Source: Pedobacter sp. ok626 (GTDB lineage Bacteria > Bacteroidota > Bacteroidia > Sphingobacteriales > Sphingobacteriaceae). From it: a stretch of 64,000 nt of DNA. Under the pieces are notes generated by a model. That model was not told the origin of the DNA and did not search any database. It worked only from the letters and a program-made list of their open reading frames with translations. Of the stretch, positions 49,247 to 57,770 are shown piece after piece. The DNA is taken from the NCBI RefSeq assembly GCF_900100435.1, contig NZ_FNEX01000005.1, positions 186,001-250,000 on the forward strand. The letters are read 5' to 3'. The translations under genes were made by a program, and so were the position numbers. Positions within the stretch are counted from its first letter, which is position 1. Each line of letters starts with the position of its first letter.

Positions 49247-52207
49247 TTAAATAAGATCAAAAAAAGGGTGCTTTTCAAAAGCATCAGGAAGTGGGATTTC
49301 CGGACATATAGCACTATCAAATAGATAACTTACAATGTCTTTTACTGGGCTCTGAAATGATTCGACAACATACAGCCCACGATCATATACCTCCTGGGCC
49401 AGTTCTGCATCTTGATATACAAAGTTGAGCAGACTGAATGAAACCTGATCCATTTGTTCGGTATTCCGTGTTAAGTTTTCTTCACAGGTTCTCTGTACGG
49501 CATTGGCCCATTCAGAAAGGTCATAAATGTATGCTTCGACCTTCAGTGCCTTCCAATCGATATTTTTTATCCAGGATAATGTTCTTAAACTGCAAGGCAA
49601 ATCTCCGGAATTGAGCTGCTCCATAAAATTAATGCCCATGTGATTCCCAAATCTCCATTTTAACATTTCGGCTGCTTCCGGTTCCACATCTCTGCCGAAA
49701 AATAGGCCCGCTTTGGCGACATGGCTCCATTCACCTAGTTGATATATCAAGTATTGCTGATTATTAACCATTGGATTGGTAGTTCCTCCTAGGATCACCG
49801 CACGGGTCAGTTCCAAATAAGCAGCGCCGTATTTGCCAACGTATGTTTTAATATATTCGAATTGATCCGCAGGGATAGATATTGAGGTCACGTTATAGCT
49901 CGGTCTGCCTGTATTTTTATCCCTTTCACGCGTCCTTATCTGACAGACTAAACCTCCGGTCGTTTCAATAAGCCAAAATGGACATTGAATTCTGCCTAGC
50001 GGCATCATTGTATAACGATCTAATAGCGTTTCCGATTGCTTATTCAATATGATGGATCGATATCCTGACCGCATAGCTGCTTGCCCTGTCATTTTTATGA
50101 TCTCCCGTAACTCCTTGTCTGTTATGCCTGTCCAATCTTTTCTATCCTCAACCAGCGACGATAATAGTTGATTTGTTTTGCTGGAAACATAATTGTGCTG
50201 ATATTCTCGAACTTTTTCAAAATCATCATTGCTTAGGATCATCCTGCCTTCCCTCCACGCAATATTAACACCAGCTGTCCTTGCATCTGGATGAATCAGC
50301 ACCTTTAAGTCTTCCACATCTATATCCGCGATCATTTCCAACCACTTTATGTGCTGCTCCAGAACACTATTTTTAAATGTTCTGGCACTTAAACTGAGAT
50401 CGGGCATAAGCTCCATACCGCTGAACCGTGTTAAATTCAGCAAAATCCTGAAAGCCTGATCACCGCGCAATGGGATATCACCAAGCTTTAAACGCCATTT
50501 GGCGACAATGTTCCGTACCGTTAAATATCCGGGAAGATATTGTTTATGGCTGCCTTTCAAATATGGCCATAGTAGATCCTTCCCGATTTTTTGCTTGGCA
50601 TCGCTGCACAGTTTCTCAAAAGTATCCCGGTGTATACGGGCCTGGGTAATTATTTCGTCAAGGGTTGGGGCATGCTTGTTTTTTGTATCCGGAATATAAT
50701 CTATGAGATTGGACATGACCAAATTAATGGGCGACTCTATCTCGGGATCCAACGTCGGATCATCAGCAAACTCTCCATAAAGCGCCAGGCCTTCAAACCA
50801 GGGCGTCCAGGTCTGCTCCATCGATTGGATTTTATTTTCTATCTCGGCGGAACGTTCAGTATGAAGTAATGAGATGATAGAAGGTTCCCTCATAGGAAAT
50901 GGTTTACCACTGTTAAAAAGTTCAATAATGGCATCATCTGTAGAAGTATCCATCTTGGAAGAATTATCCAGAAAAAGTATGGCTTCTAGGTCAACCAGAG
51001 TCCAGCGCATGATATTTAAGGTAAGGCCTATAACTCCGAACAGGCTATAGACATGAGTTAGCTCATGCTTCAGGTCAAGCAGCATATTTCCCAATTGTTC
51101 CTCTTTAAGAATAGAATCTCCATGGGGTATGGAGTTGAGCATTTTCGAATAACTGAGCGTCCAGTTGTTGAAATTGACCATTAAGGTCTCTTTATGAAGA
51201 AGCAGATCAAAGCGTCCATCAGCGATCTCCAGCATAAAGTCATTACTCACTGCGCTGAAATTTTCAACCCAGGCTTCAAAAGGTTTCTTCCAAACTGGTG
51301 TGCTGATCACCGAAAGGTCCGGAAAAGGTTCAGGCTTCCCTTTAACGCCATTCAGACAACAGTACAAACAAGCGAGGGGACGGAGATACTTATTCATACC
51401 TATATTGTTTTCAATCAACTGAAGAACTTTCTCATCATGGCTTGCAATTTCGGTCTGAGATTGTTTGACTAACAGGTATCTGATTAACCTGTCCATTGCA
51501 TCAAAAGCCGATACTCTTCTGTCAGGATATTCATCAGCATGAATAGTGAGTATATCAACTGTCTGCGCGAGCAATATTGTGATGTCTTCACTTGCATATT
51601 TGAAGGAGACTTCAATTGCATAATTACATAGCTTTATCGATTTTGAATTATCTTTGTCTTTATAAAAGCTGATGGTAGTTAACAGCGTTCCTATGGTCTG
51701 GGGGCTGGAGTATCTGAGATCCAGCAAATAGGAAATCTCCTCAAGGTAGGCTCCGATCTTAAGGAGTAGCTGATCCTCTGGTTTGACTAATTGATCAAAC
51801 AACATCAACTCCTTAAAGCATTCGATCACTAAGCCCAGCATTTGGGAATCCTTTACTTCCTTTTCAGTCCAGAGCTTTTCTAAAAATAAGACAGCATCGT
51901 CCACATAGACGAATCCGTTTTCCACCTTAGTAATTTTGGGATAACTGTACAGAACTTGAAACAATAAAAAACTGATCATTCGACCGCTTACCTGAAGGGA
52001 ATTAATAAATGCATATTGAATGGGATGCATATCCTGCTCAGTCGCCTCTACCGACCACTTGTCATAAGATTCTAATTCGGCCTCCGTTGGAGATTCCAGT
52101 ATATTCAGGCTCTTCATCAAAGTCTGATACGTATCAGTGACAAGAAACTCCTTGTATCGTTCGGCGGGAACACTTAATGCTATTGGTTTGTTGAATTGTT
52201 GAGGCAT
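49247..52207 (-). CDS. Large zincin-like protein, HELTH...EGLALY (986 residues)
   Basis: A 986-residue soluble protein. Residues 381-385 are HELTH, the zinc-binding HExxH motif, followed at residue 472 by a Glu in WFEGLALYGEF, the position of a third zinc ligand in gluzincins. The N-terminal 370 residues are helical repeats; the C-terminal part (about 600-986) is a mixed region with WRLKLGDIPLRGDQAFRILL and GGLVCQIRTRERD, unknown to me. It has no signal peptide, so it would act in the cytoplasm. As the first gene of a leftward operon with a helical partner and a PLD-type nuclease, it suggests a peptidase-activated effector system. This is an inference from motif and order. Confidence 0.65.
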   Translation of the reverse strand: MPQQFNKPIALSVPAERYKEFLVTDTYQTLMKSLNILESPTEAELESYDKWSVEATEQDMHPIQYAFINSLQVSGRMISFLLFQVLYSYPKITKVENGFVYVDDAVLFLEKLWTEKEVKDSQMLGLVIECFKELMLFDQLVKPEDQLLLKIGAYLEEISYLLDLRYSSPQTIGTLLTTISFYKDKDNSKSIKLCNYAIEVSFKYASEDITILLAQTVDILTIHADEYPDRRVSAFDAMDRLIRYLLVKQSQTEIASHDEKVLQLIENNIGMNKYLRPLACLYCCLNGVKGKPEPFPDLSVISTPVWKKPFEAWVENFSAVSNDFMLEIADGRFDLLLHKETLMVNFNNWTLSYSKMLNSIPHGDSILKEEQLGNMLLDLKHELTHVYSLFGVIGLTLNIMRWTLVDLEAILFLDNSSKMDTSTDDAIIELFNSGKPFPMREPSIISLLHTERSAEIENKIQSMEQTWTPWFEGLALYGEFADDPTLDPEIESPINLVMSNLIDYIPDTKNKHAPTLDEIITQARIHRDTFEKLCSDAKQKIGKDLLWPYLKGSHKQYLPGYLTVRNIVAKWRLKLGDIPLRGDQAFRILLNLTRFSGMELMPDLSLSARTFKNSVLEQHIKWLEMIADIDVEDLKVLIHPDARTAGVNIAWREGRMILSNDDFEKVREYQHNYVSSKTNQLLSSLVEDRKDWTGITDKELREIIKMTGQAAMRSGYRSIILNKQSETLLDRYTMMPLGRIQCPFWLIETTGGLVCQIRTRERDKNTGRPSYNVTSISIPADQFEYIKTYVGKYGAAYLELTRAVILGGTTNPMVNNQQYLIYQLGEWSHVAKAGLFFGRDVEPEAAEMLKWRFGNHMGINFMEQLNSGDLPCSLRTLSWIKNIDWKALKVEAYIYDLSEWANAVQRTCEENLTRNTEQMDQVSFSLLNFVYQDAELAQEVYDRGLYVVESFQSPVKDIVSYLFDSAICPEIPLPDAFEKHPFFDLI

Positions 52208-52443
52208 TATGAAAGAAATAAAAGCGTTTAACTTAAAAGCAAGTTACCAATTCTGCAGGATATAAATAAGGTAAAATATTTTAAAAAACTACGTCAAGTA
52301 AATTCAGGACTCGACAGATTGAACATTTTACTCTGGAGTGTGCTTGTCAGCTTGACTGTAAAATTACTGGCCAAGTTGGCGCGTTAGGCGATGGCCATAA
52401 TCAGCGTGATATTTACCTCCTGCAAATAATACTTGTGTTTTGT

Positions 52444-52451
52444 TATATTTG
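52444..52451 (+). promoter_or_regulatory. -7 element of the 120-residue membrane protein gene
   Basis: TATATTTG (TAnnTTTG) 21 bases ahead of the ATG at 52473; the divergent zincin gene starts at 52207. Confidence 0.5.
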
Positions 52452-52472
52452 AAGTTATCTAAATAAACTCTT

Positions 52473-52835
52473 ATGGATCTTCAAAAGGCAAAATCACTTG
52501 ATCAAACTCTTCAAATGTTTAGAGGTAATTTATCTCATACACTGGAAGGGATACAAAAAGAACAATTAAAGGTTTATGGTAATCTCGAAAAATATTATCC
52601 AATTGAAAATGACATTAAATATCTACTAGGTGACGATATGCTAAGAGAAGTTCAAGGAGGTATTATTTCTCTCTCCAATAGAGGTTTTGGTGCTTTAGCA
52701 GATGTTAATTCGTTAGGTTACAAAGCAAAAATTGAAAAAGGTAAAAGAGATAATATCATTAAGTATGTGGTTTTTGTACTTTCAATATTAACCTTTCTAA
52801 TCTTACTCTATAAAACCTTTGTTTTGACGAAATAA
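52473..52835 (+). CDS. Small protein with C-terminal TM helix (120 residues)
   Basis: The first 90 residues are helical and charged (LQMFRGNLSHTLEGIQKEQLKVYGNLEKYYPIENDIKYLLGDD), then one transmembrane helix (about 96-116, VVFVLSILTFLILLYKTF) close to the C-terminus: a tail-anchored layout. It is divergent from the zincin operon and could be a membrane-targeted effector or its antagonist, but this is only a guess from position. A promoter element is visible; a hairpin (52840-52862) follows. Confidence 0.55.
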   Translation: MDLQKAKSLDQTLQMFRGNLSHTLEGIQKEQLKVYGNLEKYYPIENDIKYLLGDDMLREVQGGIISLSNRGFGALADVNSLGYKAKIEKGKRDNIIKYVVFVLSILTFLILLYKTFVLTK

Positions 52836-52839
52836 AAAA

Positions 52840-52862
52840 CGGGAACAATTTAGTTGTTCCCG
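52840..52862 (-). terminator. Intrinsic terminator (leftward) after the 38-residue basic gene
   Basis: 9-bp stem CGGGAACAA (52840-52848) with TTGTTCCCG (52854-52862), loop TTTAG; reading leftward it is followed by GTTTTTTATTT. It fits the end of a leftward transcript of the small gene at 52878-52994. Confidence 0.7.
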
Positions 52863-52877
52863 CCGATCATCGCCAAA

Positions 52878-52994
52878 TTACTTATTATCGCAATTTGGTT
52901 TAGGTCTTGAACGTAGAAATGTTTTTCTGCCGTCTTTCGTTGGCTTTGAAGGGTGCACTACTACGAACTTGTTGGGTTTCTTGCTATTTGACAT
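52878..52994 (-). CDS. Small basic protein (38 residues)
   Basis: A leftward frame encoding MSNSKKPNKFVVVHPSKPTK... and ending SRPKPNCDNK, rich in Lys, Pro and Arg. A matched intrinsic terminator begins 16 bases after the stop on the same strand, so the frame is probably a real transcribed gene. Small basic proteins of this kind may bind nucleic acid; no family is recognised. Confidence 0.45.
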   Translation of the reverse strand: MSNSKKPNKFVVVHPSKPTKDGRKTFLRSRPKPNCDNK

Positions 52995-53396
52995 AACTTT
53001 AAACTTTTAGGTTCATAAATCAGACGATGTCAAGCCTCGTCATTTCGGCCTCTCTATTTTCCGATTTGACTGAGCACCAGCATATTGTAAAGTTAATAAA
53101 ACTATTGATTCATTTTGAAATAGGTATTTCCCCCTCGGAAAGCTATATATTTAAGTTGTATTATAGATTTTCAGTTAGGGTAATTTGCTATATTGTCACC
53201 TATGTTTATTTAAAATTATGATGTAAATCTGTTTTTGTCCAAGTACGTTAAGTTGTTCTTGGCTCCGGTTAAAAAAAATGTAATACTAAAACTTCGTCCT
53301 ACGTACTTTAAAGTATTAACTATTTCATCAATAATGTTGGCTTTTTTGTTTTTAGCGAATATTAGCCTAAAATGCGATTTGATATCTCAATAAAAG
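52995..53396. other. 402-bp gap before the second metallopeptidase gene
   Basis: AT-rich with only short, unlikely frames. I see no motif I can defend. The HELAH gene ends at 53397 and is read leftward, so this region is 3' to it. Confidence 0.35.
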
Positions 53397-54386
53397 CTAG
53401 ACACTGTCGGGGAACTTGTTTCTCACCAAGTTGGGGAACTGGTCTGATTCTGTATCTAATATTTCAATATAGTCGCCGATGTCGTCGGAATGAACACTGA
53501 ATATTTCATTAAATTTTGCCACAAAATTTGGAATGGCATGATGAATACAAAACTTTTCTGTTATGTTAAACGCTTCTTGTAAGATAACCCCAGAATCCAG
53601 CTTGAAATCAACGTTGATCTCTGCAACTTGTATTATTTTTTCTGTGATGTAGACTGCCCTGATTATCGGGTGAGGGTGAGAGCTTTCTGTGTAATAGATA
53701 TCTTGATCACATTGACCCATAATCATGAAATAATTCAAAATTCCTGAAACAACTACTGACAGTAGCTTGCTCAAATTCCCAGCAGTTTGATGTTGGTCAG
53801 GATGTTTCTTCCAGAAATCCAAGATATGTGGAGGGATCATGTTGGCAGCATGAATGTCGGCATCGAATTCAAGGCAATGTTTTAGTGATGAGTACTTGTC
53901 TTCGGTGCCATTGTGTTTCCGTTCATCAAGTGAGTCGAACACTTTGAAGGGTTTTTGTATTAAATGAGCAAGTTCGTGGTAAAATGTAAACTGAACGGCC
54001 ACTTGGAACATTAGAAATCCCAATGGAATTTTAAACAGTGTCTCTATTTCGCTATAATTTTTGTTGATCTCTTTATCTTCCTTAAATAAAAAATTTTTGG
54101 AGTAAAGACTTTCGTATGTTTTTACTATTGTGCCACAATTGACTTGAATAATGTTAAAGCCTTCCGGAAAACTTGCCTTGGCATTGATATTATAATCGTT
54201 GGTGTAGATGAATCTCGCAGGTTGTATATCATATTCTTTGCAACGTTCGGAAAGATTCGTCTGACAAAATGTGAAAAAATTTTCAAAATAATTTTCCAAT
54301 GGGGTTTCACTGAAATCGTAAATGTCAGCAAAACTGATTATCTTTTTCGCCATAAGTTCTTTGCATACTTCGTCGTAGGTCATCAT
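53397..54386 (-). CDS. HELAH zinc metallopeptidase, Lit/ImmA-like candidate
   Basis: A 329-residue soluble protein. His137-Glu138-Leu-Ala-His141 is an HExxH site in QFTFYHELAHLIQ, and Glu173 in EFDADIHAANM is a likely third ligand, the pattern of small cytosolic zincins such as ImmA/IrrE-type and phage-exclusion Lit-type peptidases (Peptidase U49). The N-terminal 130 residues and the C-terminus (ESSHPHPIIRAVYITEKI) are not clearly assignable. Lit cleaves EF-Tu in response to a phage peptide; whether this protein acts in defence is inferred from type and its neighbours (PLD, HELTH protein). The start is one of two adjacent ATG codons. Confidence 0.7.
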   Translation of the reverse strand: MMTYDEVCKELMAKKIISFADIYDFSETPLENYFENFFTFCQTNLSERCKEYDIQPARFIYTNDYNINAKASFPEGFNIIQVNCGTIVKTYESLYSKNFLFKEDKEINKNYSEIETLFKIPLGFLMFQVAVQFTFYHELAHLIQKPFKVFDSLDERKHNGTEDKYSSLKHCLEFDADIHAANMIPPHILDFWKKHPDQHQTAGNLSKLLSVVVSGILNYFMIMGQCDQDIYYTESSHPHPIIRAVYITEKIIQVAEINVDFKLDSGVILQEAFNITEKFCIHHAIPNFVAKFNEIFSVHSDDIGDYIEILDTESDQFPNLVRNKFPDSV

Positions 54387-54767
54387 ATTTTAAGGATTCA
54401 TTTTATCATCGTATAACAACAATTCAAGATCTTCTTTGTAGATCTTTCCTGTTTGGTAAAAGATGCACCAAAGTACACATCCTGTCGGTTTATTTTAGAT
54501 TTCAGCGCCATAACTTTTTTCGAGCACTATGGAATATATTTGAAATGATTGATCTTATTTCAGATGGTTAAAATTGAAGGATGTTCTGCCGTTAAAGACC
54601 TAATCATGGGAGACGAAAAAAGCACGTATTAATATTCGCAGAACAAAAGAGCTCAGGTTCATAAAGAAGCGGCTAAAGACATATTTCATGGCGTCACGAA
54701 TTTTGATGGGAATATTCGTTAACAGCGCTTTTATTTGTGTAATTTCCCTTTTAATTGCGACTTCAAA
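54387..54767. promoter_or_regulatory. Intergenic region with -7 element and a broken small gene
   Basis: TATATTTG at 54535-54542 matches the -7 consensus on the + strand. A small broken frame (54564-54722) follows it and is listed separately. No other gene is visible. Confidence 0.4.
54564..54722 (+). pseudogene. Small gene broken by one in-frame stop
   Basis: A frame from ATG 54564 to TAA 54720-54722 is interrupted only by TAA at 54630-54632: MVKIEGCSAVKDLIMGDEKS... before the stop and NKRAQVHKEAAKDIFHGVTN... after it. Composition on both sides looks coding. A -7 element lies 21 bases before it. It may be a decayed small gene or a spurious frame. Confidence 0.35.
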
Positions 54768-56066
54768 ATGGACCAAATATATGATGACTTAAAGCGTACC
54801 TTGGTAAAACGTGGACTTGCTTCGAACAACGATGTAAATGATAAAGTCTTTTATAAAGAGGATGAATTGCATGTCATTTTGGAACATACAGGCTCGAAAT
54901 CCGAGCTTACTGAAAATATCCGCAAAGATTTGATAAAAGTGTCTAATGGCTTCGAGTTTAAGTTAATATTAAATGGAAAAGAAAAGACCATAATATATCC
55001 ACAATTAAAGGATAAAATCAAGGAATTCAATTACCAAAGAATTTATAAGGATTCATTCATAATTGCAACAATTATTACAGGGTTCTATATATGTGTGATG
55101 ACCATATTAGTTAGCCTCATTAATCAAGAGCCAGAAACGATAAAGGGTATCAGCGATAAGCTGCTTGATGTAAGTGCACTCATTTCTTCATTTGTTATCA
55201 CTTACTTAACTTCGAAAGTCTTAACTGTGAGACAGGAAAAGTTGAACAGAGTAGAGAAGATCAAGGAGCTATCGAATAAACTCACCGAATTTAGACGGAT
55301 CTGTCACGTTGTACTGGAAAGCTGGCAATTCTGGCAGCCCTCAGCTGCGGCTCATGCCCACGGGAAAAATGTTGCTAAAAAAATAACCTTTAATGATCTG
55401 CAATATTTAAATGTGTACGACCGTAGATGGGATGAAATACATAACATGATGAAATATGAAACTTATGGTGAAATCAAGCCGAAATTTGTACTGCAATTGG
55501 CTACATTGTGCAAGTCAAAGGATAGATACATTCACAATCGGTTGTTTCTTGGTATGAGCTTCCTTGCCAATTATATTTATTCACTTAAAGAACTCGAAGA
55601 GTGGCGATTTCTACCAGATAATAATATGTTTTGGTATGTGTTTGAAAATGAATGGCAAGATTATGAGCGCTCCTTTAACTTCCAAATATCTGATCATGAT
55701 AAGACAAGAATTACCAAGTGTGCTGGCCGACTTGATAATTCACTGGTCAATAAGAATTTTAGTAAAGAACTTTTGGTTTCTGCCTCGCAAATAGCTGAAA
55801 ACGAGATTATACCTGAATTGACAAGACTTGTAAAGAAAAATGAGGCTAAGCAATCTTTCTTAATTAAGTACTTGCTGATTTGCTTTTCTGGGGTTTTTGT
55901 TTTTGGCGTGTTACTTCAAGTAATTTTAGGTCTGTTTTTGAGTTCTTTGGTGATAAGCTACATCTCTATAATTGCTGTTACTGCGATTGTGATCCATATC
56001 CTGATCAGTATGCCGGCAATACTCAAAAGTGAAATTACTTTCCACCCAAAGTATGACTATGATTAG
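54768..56066 (+). CDS. Membrane protein with two paired TM regions (432 residues)
   Basis: Start at ATG 54768. A cytoplasmic N-terminal part (about 1-95) leads to two hydrophobic helices (near 100-120 and 135-155), a large soluble centre (about 160-380, with ELSNKLTEFRRICHVVLESWQFWQP and ITKCAGRLDNSLVNKNF), and two more helices near the C-terminus (about 375-395 and 400-420) before an acidic end. No family is recognised. The layout resembles membrane-embedded effectors or sensors in defence loci. It lies between the HELAH gene and the barrel genes. Confidence 0.6.
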   Translation: MDQIYDDLKRTLVKRGLASNNDVNDKVFYKEDELHVILEHTGSKSELTENIRKDLIKVSNGFEFKLILNGKEKTIIYPQLKDKIKEFNYQRIYKDSFIIATIITGFYICVMTILVSLINQEPETIKGISDKLLDVSALISSFVITYLTSKVLTVRQEKLNRVEKIKELSNKLTEFRRICHVVLESWQFWQPSAAAHAHGKNVAKKITFNDLQYLNVYDRRWDEIHNMMKYETYGEIKPKFVLQLATLCKSKDRYIHNRLFLGMSFLANYIYSLKELEEWRFLPDNNMFWYVFENEWQDYERSFNFQISDHDKTRITKCAGRLDNSLVNKNFSKELLVSASQIAENEIIPELTRLVKKNEAKQSFLIKYLLICFSGVFVFGVLLQVILGLFLSSLVISYISIIAVTAIVIHILISMPAILKSEITFHPKYDYD

Positions 56067-56248
56067 ACTAGATGTCCTGAGATTAGCGCAGTACAGTTAA
56101 TAGAAGTCTCATGTATCGTTAATTTGAGTTTGGGGGATTTAAGTTCCCTGGCAATTTAATTGATGTTGTAATTTAAATTGTATAATGTGTAAAATATAAA
56201 TCATGGCAAAATTGGATAGGGAATATTCGGGCCAATACGTGGGAATAC

Positions 56249-56289
56249 AAAAGGGCTTGTATCATTGATAAAATGATACAAGCCCTTTT
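56249..56289. terminator. Strong bidirectional terminator
   Basis: Perfect 18-bp stem (56249-56266 with 56272-56289), 5-base loop, A and T flanks, between the membrane-protein gene and the leftward barrel gene. Confidence 0.85.
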
Positions 56290-56307
56290 CAATTGAATTA
56301 TGATGTC

Positions 56308-56952
56308 CTAGAAGTGAAAGTTTACACCGATTGTTGGTTTAAAAGTATCTATTCCAAATTGAAACTCTTCACCGTCGGTTTTAAAGGGATCAGGATTTTC
56401 CATATACGTTGCTTCGTTAAAACTTTTTTGGTAACTCAGCATCGGAAATGAAAATTCAATAGCAATTTTTTTTATTGGAAAGTAAGCCAGGCCAGGTTTA
56501 ATATTTGCTCCAAATTGTTTGAATTTATTCTCACTTGAGAAAAAGGGACTTGTCTCATTGTTATATTTCGACTTGCCTATATTTCCGTTTATAGCTAGTT
56601 CATTAAAAATTTTAAATTTTTCATTGATGTTGAAGTAATACCTGACAAATGGTGCTAGTCCATAACTTCTGCTTGTCTGTCTGCTCAATGGGGTTTGGTC
56701 GTTCAGATCGCTTTGTGTATCCTTATAATAATTATATAATAATCCAATACCAATCGCCAGATTATCGTTGATAAAATAAGCCGACCTTAAAGAAGTACTA
56801 AAATAATTTGATTTTTGAGCAGATTGTCCCTCAAATTTATAAGTGTAGAAGGAAGCATATCCACCTAACATTACCTTTCCTTTTTCTGTTTGAGCATTCG
56901 CCTGAATGGTGAAAAGACATAACAATGCTGCGAAAACTAATTTGTTTTTCAT
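56308..56952 (-). CDS. Outer-membrane beta-barrel protein, AQTEKGK type
   Basis: A 214-residue protein: signal peptide (residues 1-20, ending ANAQ), then AQTEKGKVMLGGYASF, alternating strands (SAYFINDNLAIGIGLLYNYY, KPGLAYFPIKKIAIEFSFP) and the terminal VNFHF strand. It is a close paralog of the genes at 56987 and 33054. The central Ser/Gln/Thr-rich loops differ, as in surface-exposed barrel loops. Specificity cannot be read. It lies 34 bases downstream of the second paralog, so both probably form one transcript. Confidence 0.8.
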   Translation of the reverse strand: MKNKLVFAALLCLFTIQANAQTEKGKVMLGGYASFYTYKFEGQSAQKSNYFSTSLRSAYFINDNLAIGIGLLYNYYKDTQSDLNDQTPLSRQTSRSYGLAPFVRYYFNINEKFKIFNELAINGNIGKSKYNNETSPFFSSENKFKQFGANIKPGLAYFPIKKIAIEFSFPMLSYQKSFNEATYMENPDPFKTDGEEFQFGIDTFKPTIGVNFHF

Positions 56953-56986
56953 GTTGTTTTTCTTGAGTAATTAATCAAACGCAGAA

Positions 56987-57628
56987 TTAAAAATGATAAT
57001 TCACACCAATAGCTGGACTAAAAGAGCTGAAGCCAAAGGATAAGCTGTCATACTTATATGGTATTTGTCCAGCTATTTCCGGGGTATCTTTTTGATGAAC
57101 ATAACCTACTAAAGGAAATTGAAATTCAATAGCCCATTTTTTAGCTGGGAAAAACGCAAGTCCAGGACTGATTCCTGTACCGTAGGTTGTAGATTTACTT
57201 GTGGTGTTTCCGGCTTTTCCATGCTCATCCACTTGTTTTCTAATCCCTTTGGAGGCACTTACATTAAAATCTCCAAAAAATTTAAAGTTATCCGCGATTC
57301 TGGTGTAATGCCTAACAAATGGAGATATGCCATAATTGCTTTGCTGGGTACCAAAATTAACATTTCCTGCAGTACCTAGATATCCTTTCGATTTTGCTAT
57401 GGAATAGTTTAAAGAGGTACCTACAGCCCAGTTGTCACTTACAAAGTAGCCCATTCTGGGTAGTACCCCAAAAGCGGTTTTTTTCTCCGGATTTTGACTT
57501 TCGTTTTTAGAAGTACTAAAGTTTACACTTCCTCCTAATAGGAAGTTTCCTTTTTCTGTTTGTGCGTTGGTCTTGAACGCGATGGCGCATAGCGCGGCCA
57601 TGATGAATAGTTTGCTTTTCATTTTCAT
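56987..57628 (-). CDS. Outer-membrane beta-barrel protein, AQTEKGK type
   Basis: A 213-residue paralog. The signal peptide (residues 1-22, ending TNAQ) is followed by AQTEKGNFLLGGSVNFSTSK. Strand blocks LPRMGYFVSDNWAVGTSLNYS, GISPGLAFFPAKKWAIEFQFP and the terminal GVNYHF match the other two. The companion at 56308 is directly downstream. Three copies in 64 kb suggest an expanded family of small barrels. Confidence 0.8.
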   Translation of the reverse strand: MKMKSKLFIMAALCAIAFKTNAQTEKGNFLLGGSVNFSTSKNESQNPEKKTAFGVLPRMGYFVSDNWAVGTSLNYSIAKSKGYLGTAGNVNFGTQQSNYGISPFVRHYTRIADNFKFFGDFNVSASKGIRKQVDEHGKAGNTTSKSTTYGTGISPGLAFFPAKKWAIEFQFPLVGYVHQKDTPEIAGQIPYKYDSLSFGFSSFSPAIGVNYHF

Positions 57629-57708
57629 TTGTGTGTTTTGTGTTAACCAATATTAGTTAATAAAAAGAGTATTGTACTACTGCAACGAAAATGTTTCAAA
57701 AAAAGAAA

Positions 57709-57751
57709 AGCCAGTAATATGCTGACCATAAAGGTTAGCACATTACTGGCT
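57709..57751 (-). terminator. Long hairpin terminator of clpB
   Basis: Stem 57709-57723 with 57737-57751 (one mismatch) plus inner GACC/GGTT pairing. Reading leftward it is followed by a T-rich tract, as expected for the end of the clpB transcript. Confidence 0.75.
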
Positions 57752-57770
57752 TTAAAAGGGTAAATTGACC

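Noticed and set aside
53027..53221. 64-codon rightward frame in the gap before the HELAH gene
   Set aside because: Hydrophobic/aromatic composition of AT-rich noncoding DNA, with no promoter or neighbour support.
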